A DNA stretch of 64,000 nucleotides from the NCBI RefSeq assembly GCF_000214175.1, contig NC_015564.1, forward strand, positions 1,426,001 to 1,490,000, given 5' to 3'. Positions within the stretch are counted from its first letter, which is position 1; each line of letters begins with the position of its first letter. The translations under genes and the position numbers were made by a program. Below are positions 29,010 to 36,753 of this stretch, in pieces. The notes beneath the pieces were generated by a model. It did no database searches, was not told the DNA's origin, and saw nothing but the letters and a program-made list of their open reading frames with translations. This DNA comes from Hoyosella subflava DQS3-9A1. Lineage in GTDB: Bacteria > Actinomycetota > Actinomycetes > Mycobacteriales > Mycobacteriaceae.

Positions 29010-29037
29010 GTACCGTCGTGTCATAGATTCGGACATG

Positions 29038-29076
29038 GGGTTGAGCCAGCAGCCCGAAATGGTGCGGAAGGGTGCC
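29038..29076 (+). other. Two-hairpin leader RNA element, copy 1
   Basis: Hairpin 1: GGGTTG (29038-29043) pairs with CAGCCC (29050-29055) around the six-base loop AGCCAG. Hairpin 2: GGTGC (29061-29065) pairs with GTGCC (29072-29076), with wobbles, around the six-base loop GGAAGG. The same layout recurs at 42490-42525 before another STAS gene. Dual six-base-loop hairpins are the known binding form of ANTAR proteins, and an ANTAR gene lies downstream, but the usual loop bases (A at 1, G at 4) are not both present. Confidence 0.4.
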
Positions 29077-29163
29077 GAGGGCAGCGGTGTGGCCGTTACG
29101 TCGAAGTGGGGCGCGTGCTGGGGCAGTAGGCGGTTTTCCGCGATTCTTTGGTAGGAGCTGAAG

Positions 29164-29511
29164 ATGACCTCAGCCGTTCGGCGTTGGGGTGCTGCGTGGT
29201 GCGTGACGATCTTTCCCCGTCATGGAGAACTCGGAAGCGAGGCTCGTACCTCCGGGTACGCGGTCGAGATACACGGCGAGCTCGATGCTGCTTCGCGCGA
29301 GGAACTAGGTGTGCAGCTCAGAAGGATGCTGGAGTTCGGTGCGCCCATTACGCTCGATCTGACGCACCTGAAGTTTTGCGGCGTGGCGGCGATCGAGGAA
29401 ATATTGCAGGTCGTTGACCTGGCACGGCATTCGGGTGTCAGAATGTCGGTCATTGCACCTGACACGCTGGCACCATACTTTGCGCTCAGTGAGGATATGC
29501 GTGAGCGATGA
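29164..29511 (+). CDS. STAS-domain protein with altered phosphorylation site
   Basis: This is a 115-residue STAS (anti-sigma-antagonist type) protein: VEIHGELDAASREEL, then ITLDLTHLKFCGVAAIEEIL. In classical antagonists the loop reads F-x-D-S-x-G with a phosphorylatable Ser; here it is F-C-G-V-A-A-I, so the Ser is replaced by Val. It could bind the RsbW-type kinase without being switched off by it, or have another partner. The first 30 residues are not STAS-like. GGAGCTGAAG precedes the ATG. It runs directly into the GAF-ANTAR gene. Confidence 0.82.
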   Translation: MTSAVRRWGAAWCVTIFPRHGELGSEARTSGYAVEIHGELDAASREELGVQLRRMLEFGAPITLDLTHLKFCGVAAIEEILQVVDLARHSGVRMSVIAPDTLAPYFALSEDMRER

Positions 29512-29547
29512 GTGACTACCCTTGAAAGGGAAAGGGAGGTGAGCAGT

Positions 29548-30270
29548 GTGAGCGACGGTTGTGATGTTCACCTTCGCCTAGCTGAACTTGCCCGTGATAT
29601 GCACGGACGGTCGAGCGCTAGTCTCGATTCGGTACTTGAACAAACGACTCGCGCTGCCCTCACTCACGTGCCCGGCGCCCGTCATGCGGGTATAACCCTC
29701 ATCACGGACCGTCATGAAATCAAGTCGGTCGCACCAACCGACGGATATGCGGCACTGCTTGACGCTATCCAGCGGCGCCACGATGAGGGGCCCTGTCTCG
29801 CGTCAGCCTGGGATCATCAGATGGTGCGAACGGATGATTACACGAAGGATCAGCGGTGGCCGAAATTCACCGCTGCGGCGCTGCGTGAAACTCCGATCCG
29901 CTCGTCCGTGTGCTTCCAGCTGTTCACCCAGAACCAGCTTCTCGGCGCGCTCAACATTCACGCTGATGAGCCACACGCGTTCACAGAGTCAGCCGAAGAA
30001 GTCGGGATGGTACTCGCCACCCATGCGGCCATTGCTCTTGGGACGGCGCGCCGAGACGGAGAGTTTCGCAGCGCACTCGCTACCCGTGACCTCATCGGGC
30101 AGGCTAAGGGCATCCTGATGGAGCGCTACAAGATCGACGCGACGGAAGCGTTTCAATTGCTCGTGCGACTCTCGCAGGAGACGAACAGGCGGCTCGCCGA
30201 AGTCGCGAGCGAATTTGTCGCCACCAACCTCGAAGAGGCCGTTCCAGAGGGTGCCCTAGAGCGGGATTGA
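29548..30270 (+). CDS. GAF-ANTAR regulator (RNA-binding antiterminator type)
   Basis: The 240-residue product has an N-terminal GAF sensor domain (about 15-165; HAGITLITDRHEIKSVAPTD, CFQLFTQNQLLGALNIHA) and a C-terminal ANTAR domain (about 180-230; RDLIGQAKGILMERYKIDA then AFQLLVRLSQETNRRLAEVA). ANTAR domains bind paired RNA hairpins and control termination or translation. GTG 29548 has GGGAGG eight bases upstream; an in-frame GTG at 29512 touching the STAS stop is the alternative. Being in one unit with the STAS gene, it could act on the leader of its own operon. Confidence 0.9.
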   Translation: MSDGCDVHLRLAELARDMHGRSSASLDSVLEQTTRAALTHVPGARHAGITLITDRHEIKSVAPTDGYAALLDAIQRRHDEGPCLASAWDHQMVRTDDYTKDQRWPKFTAAALRETPIRSSVCFQLFTQNQLLGALNIHADEPHAFTESAEEVGMVLATHAAIALGTARRDGEFRSALATRDLIGQAKGILMERYKIDATEAFQLLVRLSQETNRRLAEVASEFVATNLEEAVPEGALERD

Positions 30271-30299
30271 TGCTGCAGTGGCGGGGCCTACTCTGCAGA

Positions 30300-30596
30300 T
30301 TAGATGTCGATCGGACCTTTGCCTTCAGCCGAAACCTGCCGGTCACTGCTTTCCGGGTGGCTCTCTTGTTTCCGGCTTGCCTGCCACCGCCACAATCCGC
30401 CGCCGACAACCAGTAAGACAAGAGCGCACGCCCCAGCGATCCAGGCGAGAGTTGCTTCACCCGATGCCGCCGCGATAAGACCAAGCGGAATAGCGACAAC
30501 AGCGAGGACTATCAGCAAATAGCCAAGGCGAGCTAGCGCACGTCCGGCTGACGATGGGAAAGCTTCATCGCGGCCGGCGTACTCAGGTTCCTTCAT
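30300..30596 (-). CDS. Small two-helix membrane protein
   Basis: This 98-residue protein has a hydrophilic start (MKEPEYAGRDEAFPS), two transmembrane helices at about 25-45 and 50-70, and a charged cytoplasmic-type tail. The ATG has GGAGG seven bases upstream, which rejects the longer open frame from 30803. A SigF-like promoter lies about 30 bases upstream. Function unknown; small membrane proteins of this kind are frequent in SigF regulons. Confidence 0.75.
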   Translation of the reverse strand: MKEPEYAGRDEAFPSSAGRALARLGYLLIVLAVVAIPLGLIAAASGEATLAWIAGACALVLLVVGGGLWRWQASRKQESHPESSDRQVSAEGKGPIDI

Positions 30597-30626
30597 GGTT
30601 TCCTCCAAACGTCGGTCTGAATCGGG

Positions 30627-30651
30627 GTTCCCATTCGCCGCCGTTCCAAAC
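30627..30651 (-). promoter_or_regulatory. SigF-like promoter for the small membrane protein
   Basis: On the minus strand: GTTT (30651-30648), 15 bases, GGGAAC (30632-30627), one mismatch from GGGTAC. A GGAGG site and ATG follow. Confidence 0.5.
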
Positions 30652-30700
30652 GTGGGTTCGCCGTGAGGGAACCTGAGCCGCTGGCCATGGACATCGGACA

Positions 30701-30726
30701 GTTTGGCCATGGATGCCAGTGGGTAG
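30701..30726 (+). promoter_or_regulatory. SigF-type promoter for the GT2 gene
   Basis: GTTT (30701-30704), 16 bases, GGGTAG (30721-30726). The ATG at 30736 begins nine bases after the -10, predicting a leaderless transcript. Confidence 0.7.
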
Positions 30727-30735
30727 GTGCCTACT

Positions 30736-31638
30736 ATGAGCGCAAACGATCGGATCGAGCGTGAGACGCGCGGTAATACGACCGTGGTCGTCGCGACTCG
30801 CAATCGAGCGCCTGAGCTGGCCCGGGCTCTGAGCCATCTCGCTCAGTTGGAGCCCGTTTGCCCGGTGATTGTCGTTGATAACGCCTCCAACGATGACACG
30901 CCCGCGGTGGTTGAGCAGTGCCAGCGAGACTTCCCCGAGAACCTCCTGACCTACATCAGGCTTCGTAAAAATAGGGGAGCGGTTGCACGCAACTATGGAA
31001 TCTGGCGTGCTCGCACGTCATTCGTGGCCTTTTGCGACGACGACTCATGGTGGGAGCCGGACGCTCTGCGGAGAGCAGAAACGATCTTTGCTGACCATCC
31101 GCGCGTTGGGCTCATCGCCGGGCGGGTTCTGGTGGGCGGCAACGAGGATGAAGACCCCACTAACAGGTTGATGGCGAATAGCCCCAGGACCGGCTCTGCG
31201 GATTCGCCGGGCCCTGAAATCATCGGCTTTCTTGCGTGTGCATGTGTAGCGCGTGCAGTTGCGCTGCGGAAGTGCGGCGGATTCAACGCGGTGCTCGATT
31301 TCGTCGGCGAGGAGCGCATGCTTGCCTACGAACTTGCTGCAGACGGCTGGACGCAGTGTTATGTGGACGCTATTGTCGCCCATCACTATCCGTCACAGGA
31401 TCGTCCTGGTCCGCAGCATCGCCAAGCAGTTGTGGAGCGAAACGAACCTATTCCTGCCATCGTGGCTGTGCCCGCGACCGAAGCGCGCAGAGCTCTGACC
31501 CGCCTCGCTCGCGCGGTGCTGAAGTCTCATTACCTCGCACCTGCGCTGTGGGACTCGGTGAAACGGCTCCCGCTCGTAAAGCAAGTGAGTAAGCAAAGCC
31601 AGCGGCGGGCACCTGTGCGCCCGCCGCGCTTGCCTTGA
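30736..31638 (+). CDS. Glycosyltransferase family 2 protein
   Basis: This is a cytosolic GT-A glycosyltransferase of 300 residues. It starts with TTVVVATRNRAPELARAL, then VIVVDNASNDDTP, RKNRGAVARNYGIW and the metal-binding FCDDDSWWEPDAL. The catalytic region GEERMLAYELAADGW follows. No membrane segment is evident. The ATG 30736 is chosen because the SigF-type -10 ends nine bases before it; an in-frame GTG at 30727 would lie on the promoter's edge. Acceptor and sugar are unknown. Confidence 0.88.
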   Translation: MSANDRIERETRGNTTVVVATRNRAPELARALSHLAQLEPVCPVIVVDNASNDDTPAVVEQCQRDFPENLLTYIRLRKNRGAVARNYGIWRARTSFVAFCDDDSWWEPDALRRAETIFADHPRVGLIAGRVLVGGNEDEDPTNRLMANSPRTGSADSPGPEIIGFLACACVARAVALRKCGGFNAVLDFVGEERMLAYELAADGWTQCYVDAIVAHHYPSQDRPGPQHRQAVVERNEPIPAIVAVPATEARRALTRLARAVLKSHYLAPALWDSVKRLPLVKQVSKQSQRRAPVRPPRLP

Positions 31639-31648
31639 ATTACTCCGC

Positions 31649-32716
31649 CTATTGGCCGGTCATATCGAGCGCGGGTGAACGCAGGATGGCACCGAACCCG
31701 TCGCGGAACTTGACGTCGTCCTTCTTACACACAATCACATCGCCGCCTTGGTGAATCGTTGCGGCGATGACCGCATCCTCTTCACGGCTGTCGCCATCGA
31801 CCGGGGCTGGTTGGGTTTCATCGGAGGGACGTGCAACCAGGAGGGTGTCCACGTTCGCTTGCTGCACATTGGCCGCAATGATCCGCATGCCGTCGATGGC
31901 GAACCCTGATGCCCGGCCGGACTCGATGCGGAAGCGTTCGAGGGCCTCGGCGACCTGCTCGGAGCGCTGCTGCTGCACGATTTCGTTGATCGCGTCGGCG
32001 AGGCGAGTGTGGTCGGCGCCGTCAGCGCGGCCACCTTCAGGCACCGCGTGGGTCAGCTTCTTGACATCGTCTGGCAGCAACCCTTCGATCCCTGTCCGCG
32101 CTTGCACTTCGCCGCTGAGCACGAGCATCGAGGGGCTGGCCTGCCGGACCACCCGTGCCAGATAGGCCGCGGTGTCCCGGTAGTTCCGCTCAATCATCTC
32201 CTCTGTTCGTTCTTCGACATGAGCCCAGCTGAAGCGGTCGCCAACGTTGGCCTTGTGTACCGGGTGCCGGTCCAAGTCTTCGGAGTCGAAGTCGAGTGCG
32301 CGGCCGTATTCGTCAATGAAGCTCACGTCGACACCGGTGCGATCGACCTCCGCGAGCAGAATGGTGAGCTCAGGAGCCCCGAACTCGAACAAGGGCAAAA
32401 GGTGCGGCATGATCGAAAATCGCACATCGGGCAGAGCAGGTACGACGGGGAGTTCTTCGTCAACAATCACCCCGCTCTCGCCCACAACGAGCGCCCTGCC
32501 GCGACTCCCGATGGGCGGTTTGCTGTCGGCCAGTTCCAGTACGCGAGCCAACAAATCGTCGGGGGCCTCCTGCTTCCGCAGTTCGTCGAGCACGGTTCGC
32601 CATTGAAGTTCGCGGGCTTTACCCGCGTCCTCGGTGTTTTTTGAATCGTCTACGTAGATCGATGCGAACGGACCGCGAGCAGAGTCGAGTCGCTTCTTCA
32701 AAGTGGCTGTGTTCAT
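31649..32716 (-). CDS. Rv2629-like protein of the bacterial eRF1/Vms1-related family
   Basis: The 355-residue protein resembles Rv2629 and the baeRF group, distant relatives of the release-factor eRF1 and Vms1. It starts TLKKRLDSARGPFASIYVDDS and has a middle domain (LTILLAEVDRTGVDVSFIDEYG) and a C-terminal L7Ae-like part (GMRIIAANVQQANVDTLLVA). Rv2629 belongs to the dormancy regulon; its biochemical role is not settled. Its start touches the stop of the FAD-Rieske gene with no spacer, so the two form an operon under the promoter at 34274-34298. Confidence 0.75.
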   Translation of the reverse strand: MNTATLKKRLDSARGPFASIYVDDSKNTEDAGKARELQWRTVLDELRKQEAPDDLLARVLELADSKPPIGSRGRALVVGESGVIVDEELPVVPALPDVRFSIMPHLLPLFEFGAPELTILLAEVDRTGVDVSFIDEYGRALDFDSEDLDRHPVHKANVGDRFSWAHVEERTEEMIERNYRDTAAYLARVVRQASPSMLVLSGEVQARTGIEGLLPDDVKKLTHAVPEGGRADGADHTRLADAINEIVQQQRSEQVAEALERFRIESGRASGFAIDGMRIIAANVQQANVDTLLVARPSDETQPAPVDGDSREEDAVIAATIHQGGDVIVCKKDDVKFRDGFGAILRSPALDMTGQ

Positions 32717-34264
32717 TCAGTTTCCGCTTCCTTTCCATTCTGGTGAAGGGGCCGACGCCAGATCATGAGTGGCGGGCCCTTCGAGTAAAGTTCCGTCAGC
32801 GCTGAACCTGGAACCGTGCAGTGGACAGTCCCACGACCGTTCGGCAGAGTTCCAGCACAAGAGCGCTTTCAGGTGAGGGCAGATCGCCGAGACCGTGCGC
32901 GTTTCGCCGTCAACAGTGCTGGTCGCGACGGGCTTGAGTTGATGCCGATGCACAACGCCTTCTCCCTCGGTCGGCGCCTGCGGCAAAGTCCGTGCCAACT
33001 GTGTCCAGCTTTTGATCGCATTGACGCCGACCTTCGCGTTTGTCACCGCGAAATTCGGCATCCGCCGGACCGCGAGCGAACGCTGACTATCGAACAGTTC
33101 AGCACCCGGCATAGTGCCGCCGGAGTCGGCAGCGTTGTCAGATATGCGCTCCGCGAGTATCCGGCCCGCCGCAACGGCGTTGGTCATTCCCCATTTCGCG
33201 TACCCGCTGGCGATGAGGACTTTGTCGCTCGCGGGCGTGAGCGCACCGACCACGGGCAGCCCGTCAACACTCGAGTAGTCCTGAGCAGACCACTGGTGAG
33301 TGGGGGCGACCTCAGGGAAATAATGACTTGTCCAGGTAAGAAGGTCCCGGGCACATGCGCGCGTGTTCGCGGCGCGTCCAACTATGTGCCCGTTGCCCCC
33401 CACAAGCAGATGTCCAGGAGCGGAGCGCAATGAACGGGTAGGTGCCACATCAGGAGAATCGATGGACACGTACATCCCTTCGGGCTGCAGTGTTCCATTC
33501 GGTACTGCAAACGCCGCGAGGTACGAGCGCTGCGGCTCGAGTTTGGCGAAGAATCCGCCACGGTCAAGAATCGGGGTCCCCGTCGCGAGTACGACCCGAT
33601 CGGTGACGATGTCACCGTGAGTCGTGTGCACCGTAAGTGTGCCGGAGGTACTGACCCCTTCGACGCGAATTCCTTGGTAGATACCTCCGCCGAGCTCACG
33701 AATCTCCGATGCGAGGGCGTTAGCTAAATCGACCGGATTGAACTGCGCCTGATCGTTGAGGCCGACGAATCCAGCGATCGGGAAGGGCACAAAATCCAGT
33801 GGGGCACCGCGCGAGAAGTCGACCTGCAGTCCCGCTGCGCTTGCAGCGTCAGCTTCGCGTTCCAGCGTTTCGAGTGATGAGCCGTGTTGCGCGATCGTAT
33901 AAGCGGTTCGTGTCTGTACTTCGACACCCGCACCGGCGCAGAACTCGCGCAGCCAGGACAATGCCGACTGGTTGACCGCCACATATTCACGGGCGGCCTC
34001 GCTTCCGTGTTCTCGCGCGATCTCGCTGGTCTTCGCGCCCTGCAGGCACGTGGCTTTCGCGGTGGTGAGACCCGTCGTGACCTCGGCTACACCGCGAGCA
34101 TCGAACACTGCGACACTCAGTCCGGCCCGGGCGCATTCTAGGCCGCACACCAGACCCGTGAGACCAGCACCGACGATCACCACATCGGGTTTCGTGGATG
34201 TGTCGACGGTGTGCAGTTCAGCGGCGGTGGGTGCCTTCCTCGTTTCGAGCCAAAGCGATGTCAT
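32717..34264 (-). CDS. FAD-dependent oxidoreductase with C-terminal Rieske 2Fe-2S domain
   Basis: The 515-residue enzyme starts with a DAO-type FAD domain (PDVVIVGAGLTGLVCGLECARAG) and ends with a Rieske domain whose ligands are CPH and CPLHG (about 465-490). The middle has DYSSVDGLPVVGALT, typical of glycine-oxidase-like FAD proteins. The fusion passes electrons between substrate, FAD and the 2Fe-2S cluster; the substrate is unknown. A longer frame from 34357 is open, but a SigF-like promoter ends at 34274 and ATG 34264 follows nine bases later, which decides the start. Confidence 0.87.
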   Translation of the reverse strand: MTSLWLETRKAPTAAELHTVDTSTKPDVVIVGAGLTGLVCGLECARAGLSVAVFDARGVAEVTTGLTTAKATCLQGAKTSEIAREHGSEAAREYVAVNQSALSWLREFCAGAGVEVQTRTAYTIAQHGSSLETLEREADAASAAGLQVDFSRGAPLDFVPFPIAGFVGLNDQAQFNPVDLANALASEIRELGGGIYQGIRVEGVSTSGTLTVHTTHGDIVTDRVVLATGTPILDRGGFFAKLEPQRSYLAAFAVPNGTLQPEGMYVSIDSPDVAPTRSLRSAPGHLLVGGNGHIVGRAANTRACARDLLTWTSHYFPEVAPTHQWSAQDYSSVDGLPVVGALTPASDKVLIASGYAKWGMTNAVAAGRILAERISDNAADSGGTMPGAELFDSQRSLAVRRMPNFAVTNAKVGVNAIKSWTQLARTLPQAPTEGEGVVHRHQLKPVATSTVDGETRTVSAICPHLKALLCWNSAERSWDCPLHGSRFSADGTLLEGPATHDLASAPSPEWKGSGN

Positions 34265-34273
34265 GACTACGGG

Positions 34274-34298
34274 GTACCGCGCACACAGCCCAAATAAC
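34274..34298 (-). promoter_or_regulatory. SigF-like promoter for the FAD-Rieske operon
   Basis: On the minus strand: GTTA (34298-34295), 15 bases, CGGTAC (34279-34274): one mismatch in each box. The ATG follows nine bases later, the same spacing as at other island promoters. Confidence 0.5.
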
Positions 34299-34341
34299 CA
34301 TCGATCCGGGAGTTTTTGATCACTCGCCACGAGACCCCGAT

Positions 34342-34367
34342 GTTTGACAGGCATCACCGGTGGGTAG
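34342..34367 (+). promoter_or_regulatory. SigF-type promoter for the GT4 gene
   Basis: GTTT (34342-34345), 16 bases, GGGTAG (34362-34367). The start codon is 92 bases downstream, so this transcript has a leader. Confidence 0.68.
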
Positions 34368-34459
34368 ACGCATCCCTATGGCAGAGGGGTGCAGCGGACT
34401 CTCGGTTCTCGTACGGAATGTGCGGTCGGCACCCGCACCTGATACGAGGAAGGTGGGAC

Positions 34460-35704
34460 ATGCGAATCGCGATGGTCTCTGAGCACGCCAGCCCGCTAGC
34501 GACGCCCGGAACTGTCGACACTGGGGGGCAGAGCGTTCATGTTGCGGAGTTGTCCGCGGCGCTCTCACGCCGAGGTCATGAAATAGCGGTGTACACAAGG
34601 CGTGAGGACCCGGACGTGCCGGAGCGTGTCCGTACCGACGCCGGCTATGAGGTGGTTCACGTACCCGCGGGCCCGCCGCGCAAGGTCTCGAAGGACGAAA
34701 TTCTTCCTCACATGACAGATTTCGCGCGTTACTTAAGGCAGGACTGGGAGCTTCGGTCACCCGACATCGCGCACGCGCACTTCTGGATGTCCGGCATCGC
34801 AACACAATTGGCTGCGAGGGCACTAGGGACGCCCACGGTGCAGACCTTTCACGCTCTGGGGGCCGTGAAGCGCCGATTCCAGGGAGCGGCGGATACAAGC
34901 CCAGAGGACCGGATCCGGACCGAGCGTGTCGTCGCGAAAGCCGCGTCGAGGATTATTGCCACGAGTTCCGACGAGGCGTTCGAACTCGCCAGGATGGGAA
35001 CACCACGAGCACGTATCTCCGTGGTGCCCTCCGGAGTTGACTTGAACCTGTTCACGCCTGACACCGAACCGTCTGATGGTGCGAAAGACTGGGCAAACCA
35101 GCCGAGCTCACGAGTGAAACGAATTGTTTCGGTTGGAAGATTGGTGCCGCGCAAAGGGTTCGACACCGCCATCCGGGCTGTCGCCGCATTGCCTGATGTT
35201 GAACTCATCATTGCTGGAGGGCCGGCCACCGAGTTTCTGGTCGAGGACCACGAGGCGCAGCGGCTCAGAACACTCGCAGACGACCTGGGCGTCGCTGATC
35301 GAGTACATCTAGTTGGACACGTGCCGCGTGAGTACATGCCGAGCCTGTTGCGTTCCGCCGACGTTGTCCTCTGCACACCATGGTACGAACCGTTTGGAAT
35401 GGTGACCCTGGAAGCGATGGCGTGCGCAGTGCCAGTAGTCGCACATGCGGTTGGCGGCATTCTCGACACGATCGTCGACGGGGTGACGGGAATGCTGGTG
35501 CCCCCCGAACGACCGCGGTTGCTGGTCAACGCTCTTCGCGAAATCCTCAGCCACCCGTCGGTGATGGAAGGATGGGGTATTGCTGGTCGGGACCGCGCCG
35601 TGGCGCGGTATTCGTGGGAACAGGTCGCGCAAGAGACTGAGCGCGCGTACTCCCGCTCCATTCCGGTTCCGAGGGGAGCGCTTAGCCGTTCATCGGCACG
35701 CTGA
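34460..35704 (+). CDS. Glycosyltransferase family 4 protein
   Basis: The 414-residue GT-B enzyme starts MRIAMVSEHASPLATPG and continues with the donor/acceptor loop DTGGQSVHVAELSAAL, as in sucrose- or MshA-like GT4 enzymes. The C-terminal half holds IVSVGRLVPRKGFD and the EX7E motif EPFGMVTLE. ATG 34460 follows AGGAAGGTGG; the open frame to 34316 lies across the promoter and is not coding. The likely donor is a nucleotide sugar; the product is unknown. Confidence 0.9.
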   Translation: MRIAMVSEHASPLATPGTVDTGGQSVHVAELSAALSRRGHEIAVYTRREDPDVPERVRTDAGYEVVHVPAGPPRKVSKDEILPHMTDFARYLRQDWELRSPDIAHAHFWMSGIATQLAARALGTPTVQTFHALGAVKRRFQGAADTSPEDRIRTERVVAKAASRIIATSSDEAFELARMGTPRARISVVPSGVDLNLFTPDTEPSDGAKDWANQPSSRVKRIVSVGRLVPRKGFDTAIRAVAALPDVELIIAGGPATEFLVEDHEAQRLRTLADDLGVADRVHLVGHVPREYMPSLLRSADVVLCTPWYEPFGMVTLEAMACAVPVVAHAVGGILDTIVDGVTGMLVPPERPRLLVNALREILSHPSVMEGWGIAGRDRAVARYSWEQVAQETERAYSRSIPVPRGALSRSSAR

Positions 35705-35722
35705 TTTTTTCTGGTTTGTGGG

Positions 35723-35747
35723 GTTTGCCTGATCTGACGCCGGGTAG
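35723..35747 (+). promoter_or_regulatory. SigF-type promoter for the CsbD gene
   Basis: GTTT (35723-35726), 15 bases, GGGTAG (35742-35747), 55 bases before the csbD-like ATG. Confidence 0.72.
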
Positions 35748-35802
35748 GCAGAAAGTAGGCGCGGGCCAGAAAGCCCGTGCCATCCAATAGAAAGGAACGT
35801 TC

Positions 35803-36006
35803 ATGTCTGACTTCTCTGATGAGATCAAGCACAAGGCCGAGGAACTGAAGGGCCGGACGAAGGAAACTGCTGGTGAAGCGACTGATGATGATCAGTTGAA
35901 GAACGAAGGTGCTGGCGACAAGGTCTCGGGGAAGGCGAAGCAGGCCAAAGACAAAGCTACCGACGCAGCGAAGAAGGCAAAGGACGCCATTACTCCCGAC
36001 AACTAG
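35803..36006 (+). CDS. CsbD-family stress protein
   Basis: This 67-residue, very hydrophilic protein (SDEIKHKAEELKGRTKETAG, later GDKVSGKAKQAKDKA) belongs to the CsbD family. CsbD was named as a SigB-controlled protein in Bacillus; its molecular role is unknown. A clean AAAGGAA ribosome binding site and a SigF-type promoter lie upstream. A weak GACCG/CGGTC repeat follows the stop before the lipoprotein gene. Confidence 0.92.
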   Translation: MSDFSDEIKHKAEELKGRTKETAGEATDDDQLKNEGAGDKVSGKAKQAKDKATDAAKKAKDAITPDN

Positions 36007-36053
36007 GCGTCCAGACCGATCCGGTCAGATCAACACATCCGGAGGGGGTTGAG

Positions 36054-36440
36054 ATGAGAAAGAAGGGCACAAAGAAGGGTCTGCTGGCGGCAGCTTGTGC
36101 GCTGCCGCTGGCACTCGGCGTCGCCGCGTGTGGCGATGACGATGTGACGACTGATGACGGTCTCAACGGAGACCAGCTCGGCGAGACGTGGGATGACGCG
36201 CAAGAAGAAGTCGAGGGGATCTGGACAACCGGTGGTGATACGAGCTGCTCGGACTTCATTGAACAAGATGAGGATGAGCAGTTAGAAACGGTCACTGCCT
36301 ATCTCGAGGACGACCTTGACCGGTCGGTCGAACCGAATGATCCCGAGGTGAACGAGACGACAACGCGTCTTCTGGAGGTGTGCGTGGATCCGGCCGAAGC
36401 GGACACCGCGATCCGCGATGCGGACACCGGGGGAATGTGA
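36054..36440 (+). CDS. Small lipoprotein of unknown function
   Basis: The 128-residue product starts with a lipoprotein signal (MRKKGTKKGLLAAACALPLA, lipobox GVAAC). The mature part is very acidic (GDDDVTTDDG, EQDEDEQLETV), with two cysteines that could pair. GGAGGGGG precedes the ATG. It is 47 bases after csbD and probably shares its transcript. Confidence 0.8.
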   Translation: MRKKGTKKGLLAAACALPLALGVAACGDDDVTTDDGLNGDQLGETWDDAQEEVEGIWTTGGDTSCSDFIEQDEDEQLETVTAYLEDDLDRSVEPNDPEVNETTTRLLEVCVDPAEADTAIRDADTGGM

Positions 36441-36485
36441 CTATGACTTTCCTGAAACCGGAAAAAGGTAAGCATCCGGAGGTCA

Positions 36486-36753
36486 ACAATTCGTGACGGC
36501 GGCGAAGAGATGATGATCCCGGCAGGCGCCGCGATCATCATCTTCGCGGCGGCCTTCCACCGCGACGAAGGAAAGTTTCCGTTCGCGGACCGGTTCGAAC
36601 CGGAAATATGGCTCGACGGCCGTGCACACAAGGAGCCTTCCCTGGTTCCTTTCAGCGGGGGCCCAGCTGAGTGCCCAGGCAAGAATGTCGTGTTGCTCAC
36701 AACAACCACTTTGCTTGCTATAACAACTTCGGGATCGAGCTCGCGGTCAGCTG
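36486..36753 (+). pseudogene. Cytochrome P450 C-terminal remnant
   Basis: The fragment reads RDGGEEMMIPAGAAIIIF, FHRDEGKFPFADRFEPEIW, then the heme-cysteine motif VPFSGGPAECPGKNVVLL. This is the last 90 or so residues of a P450; the I-helix and ExxR parts are missing and an in-frame TGA lies at 36453. Near 36715 the frame shifts: the next frame continues YNNFGIELAVS, which looks like a P450 C-terminus, then stops. The remnant runs up to the start of the lactone oxidase gene. It fills the only stretch of about 310 bases in the window without an intact gene. Confidence 0.75.
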
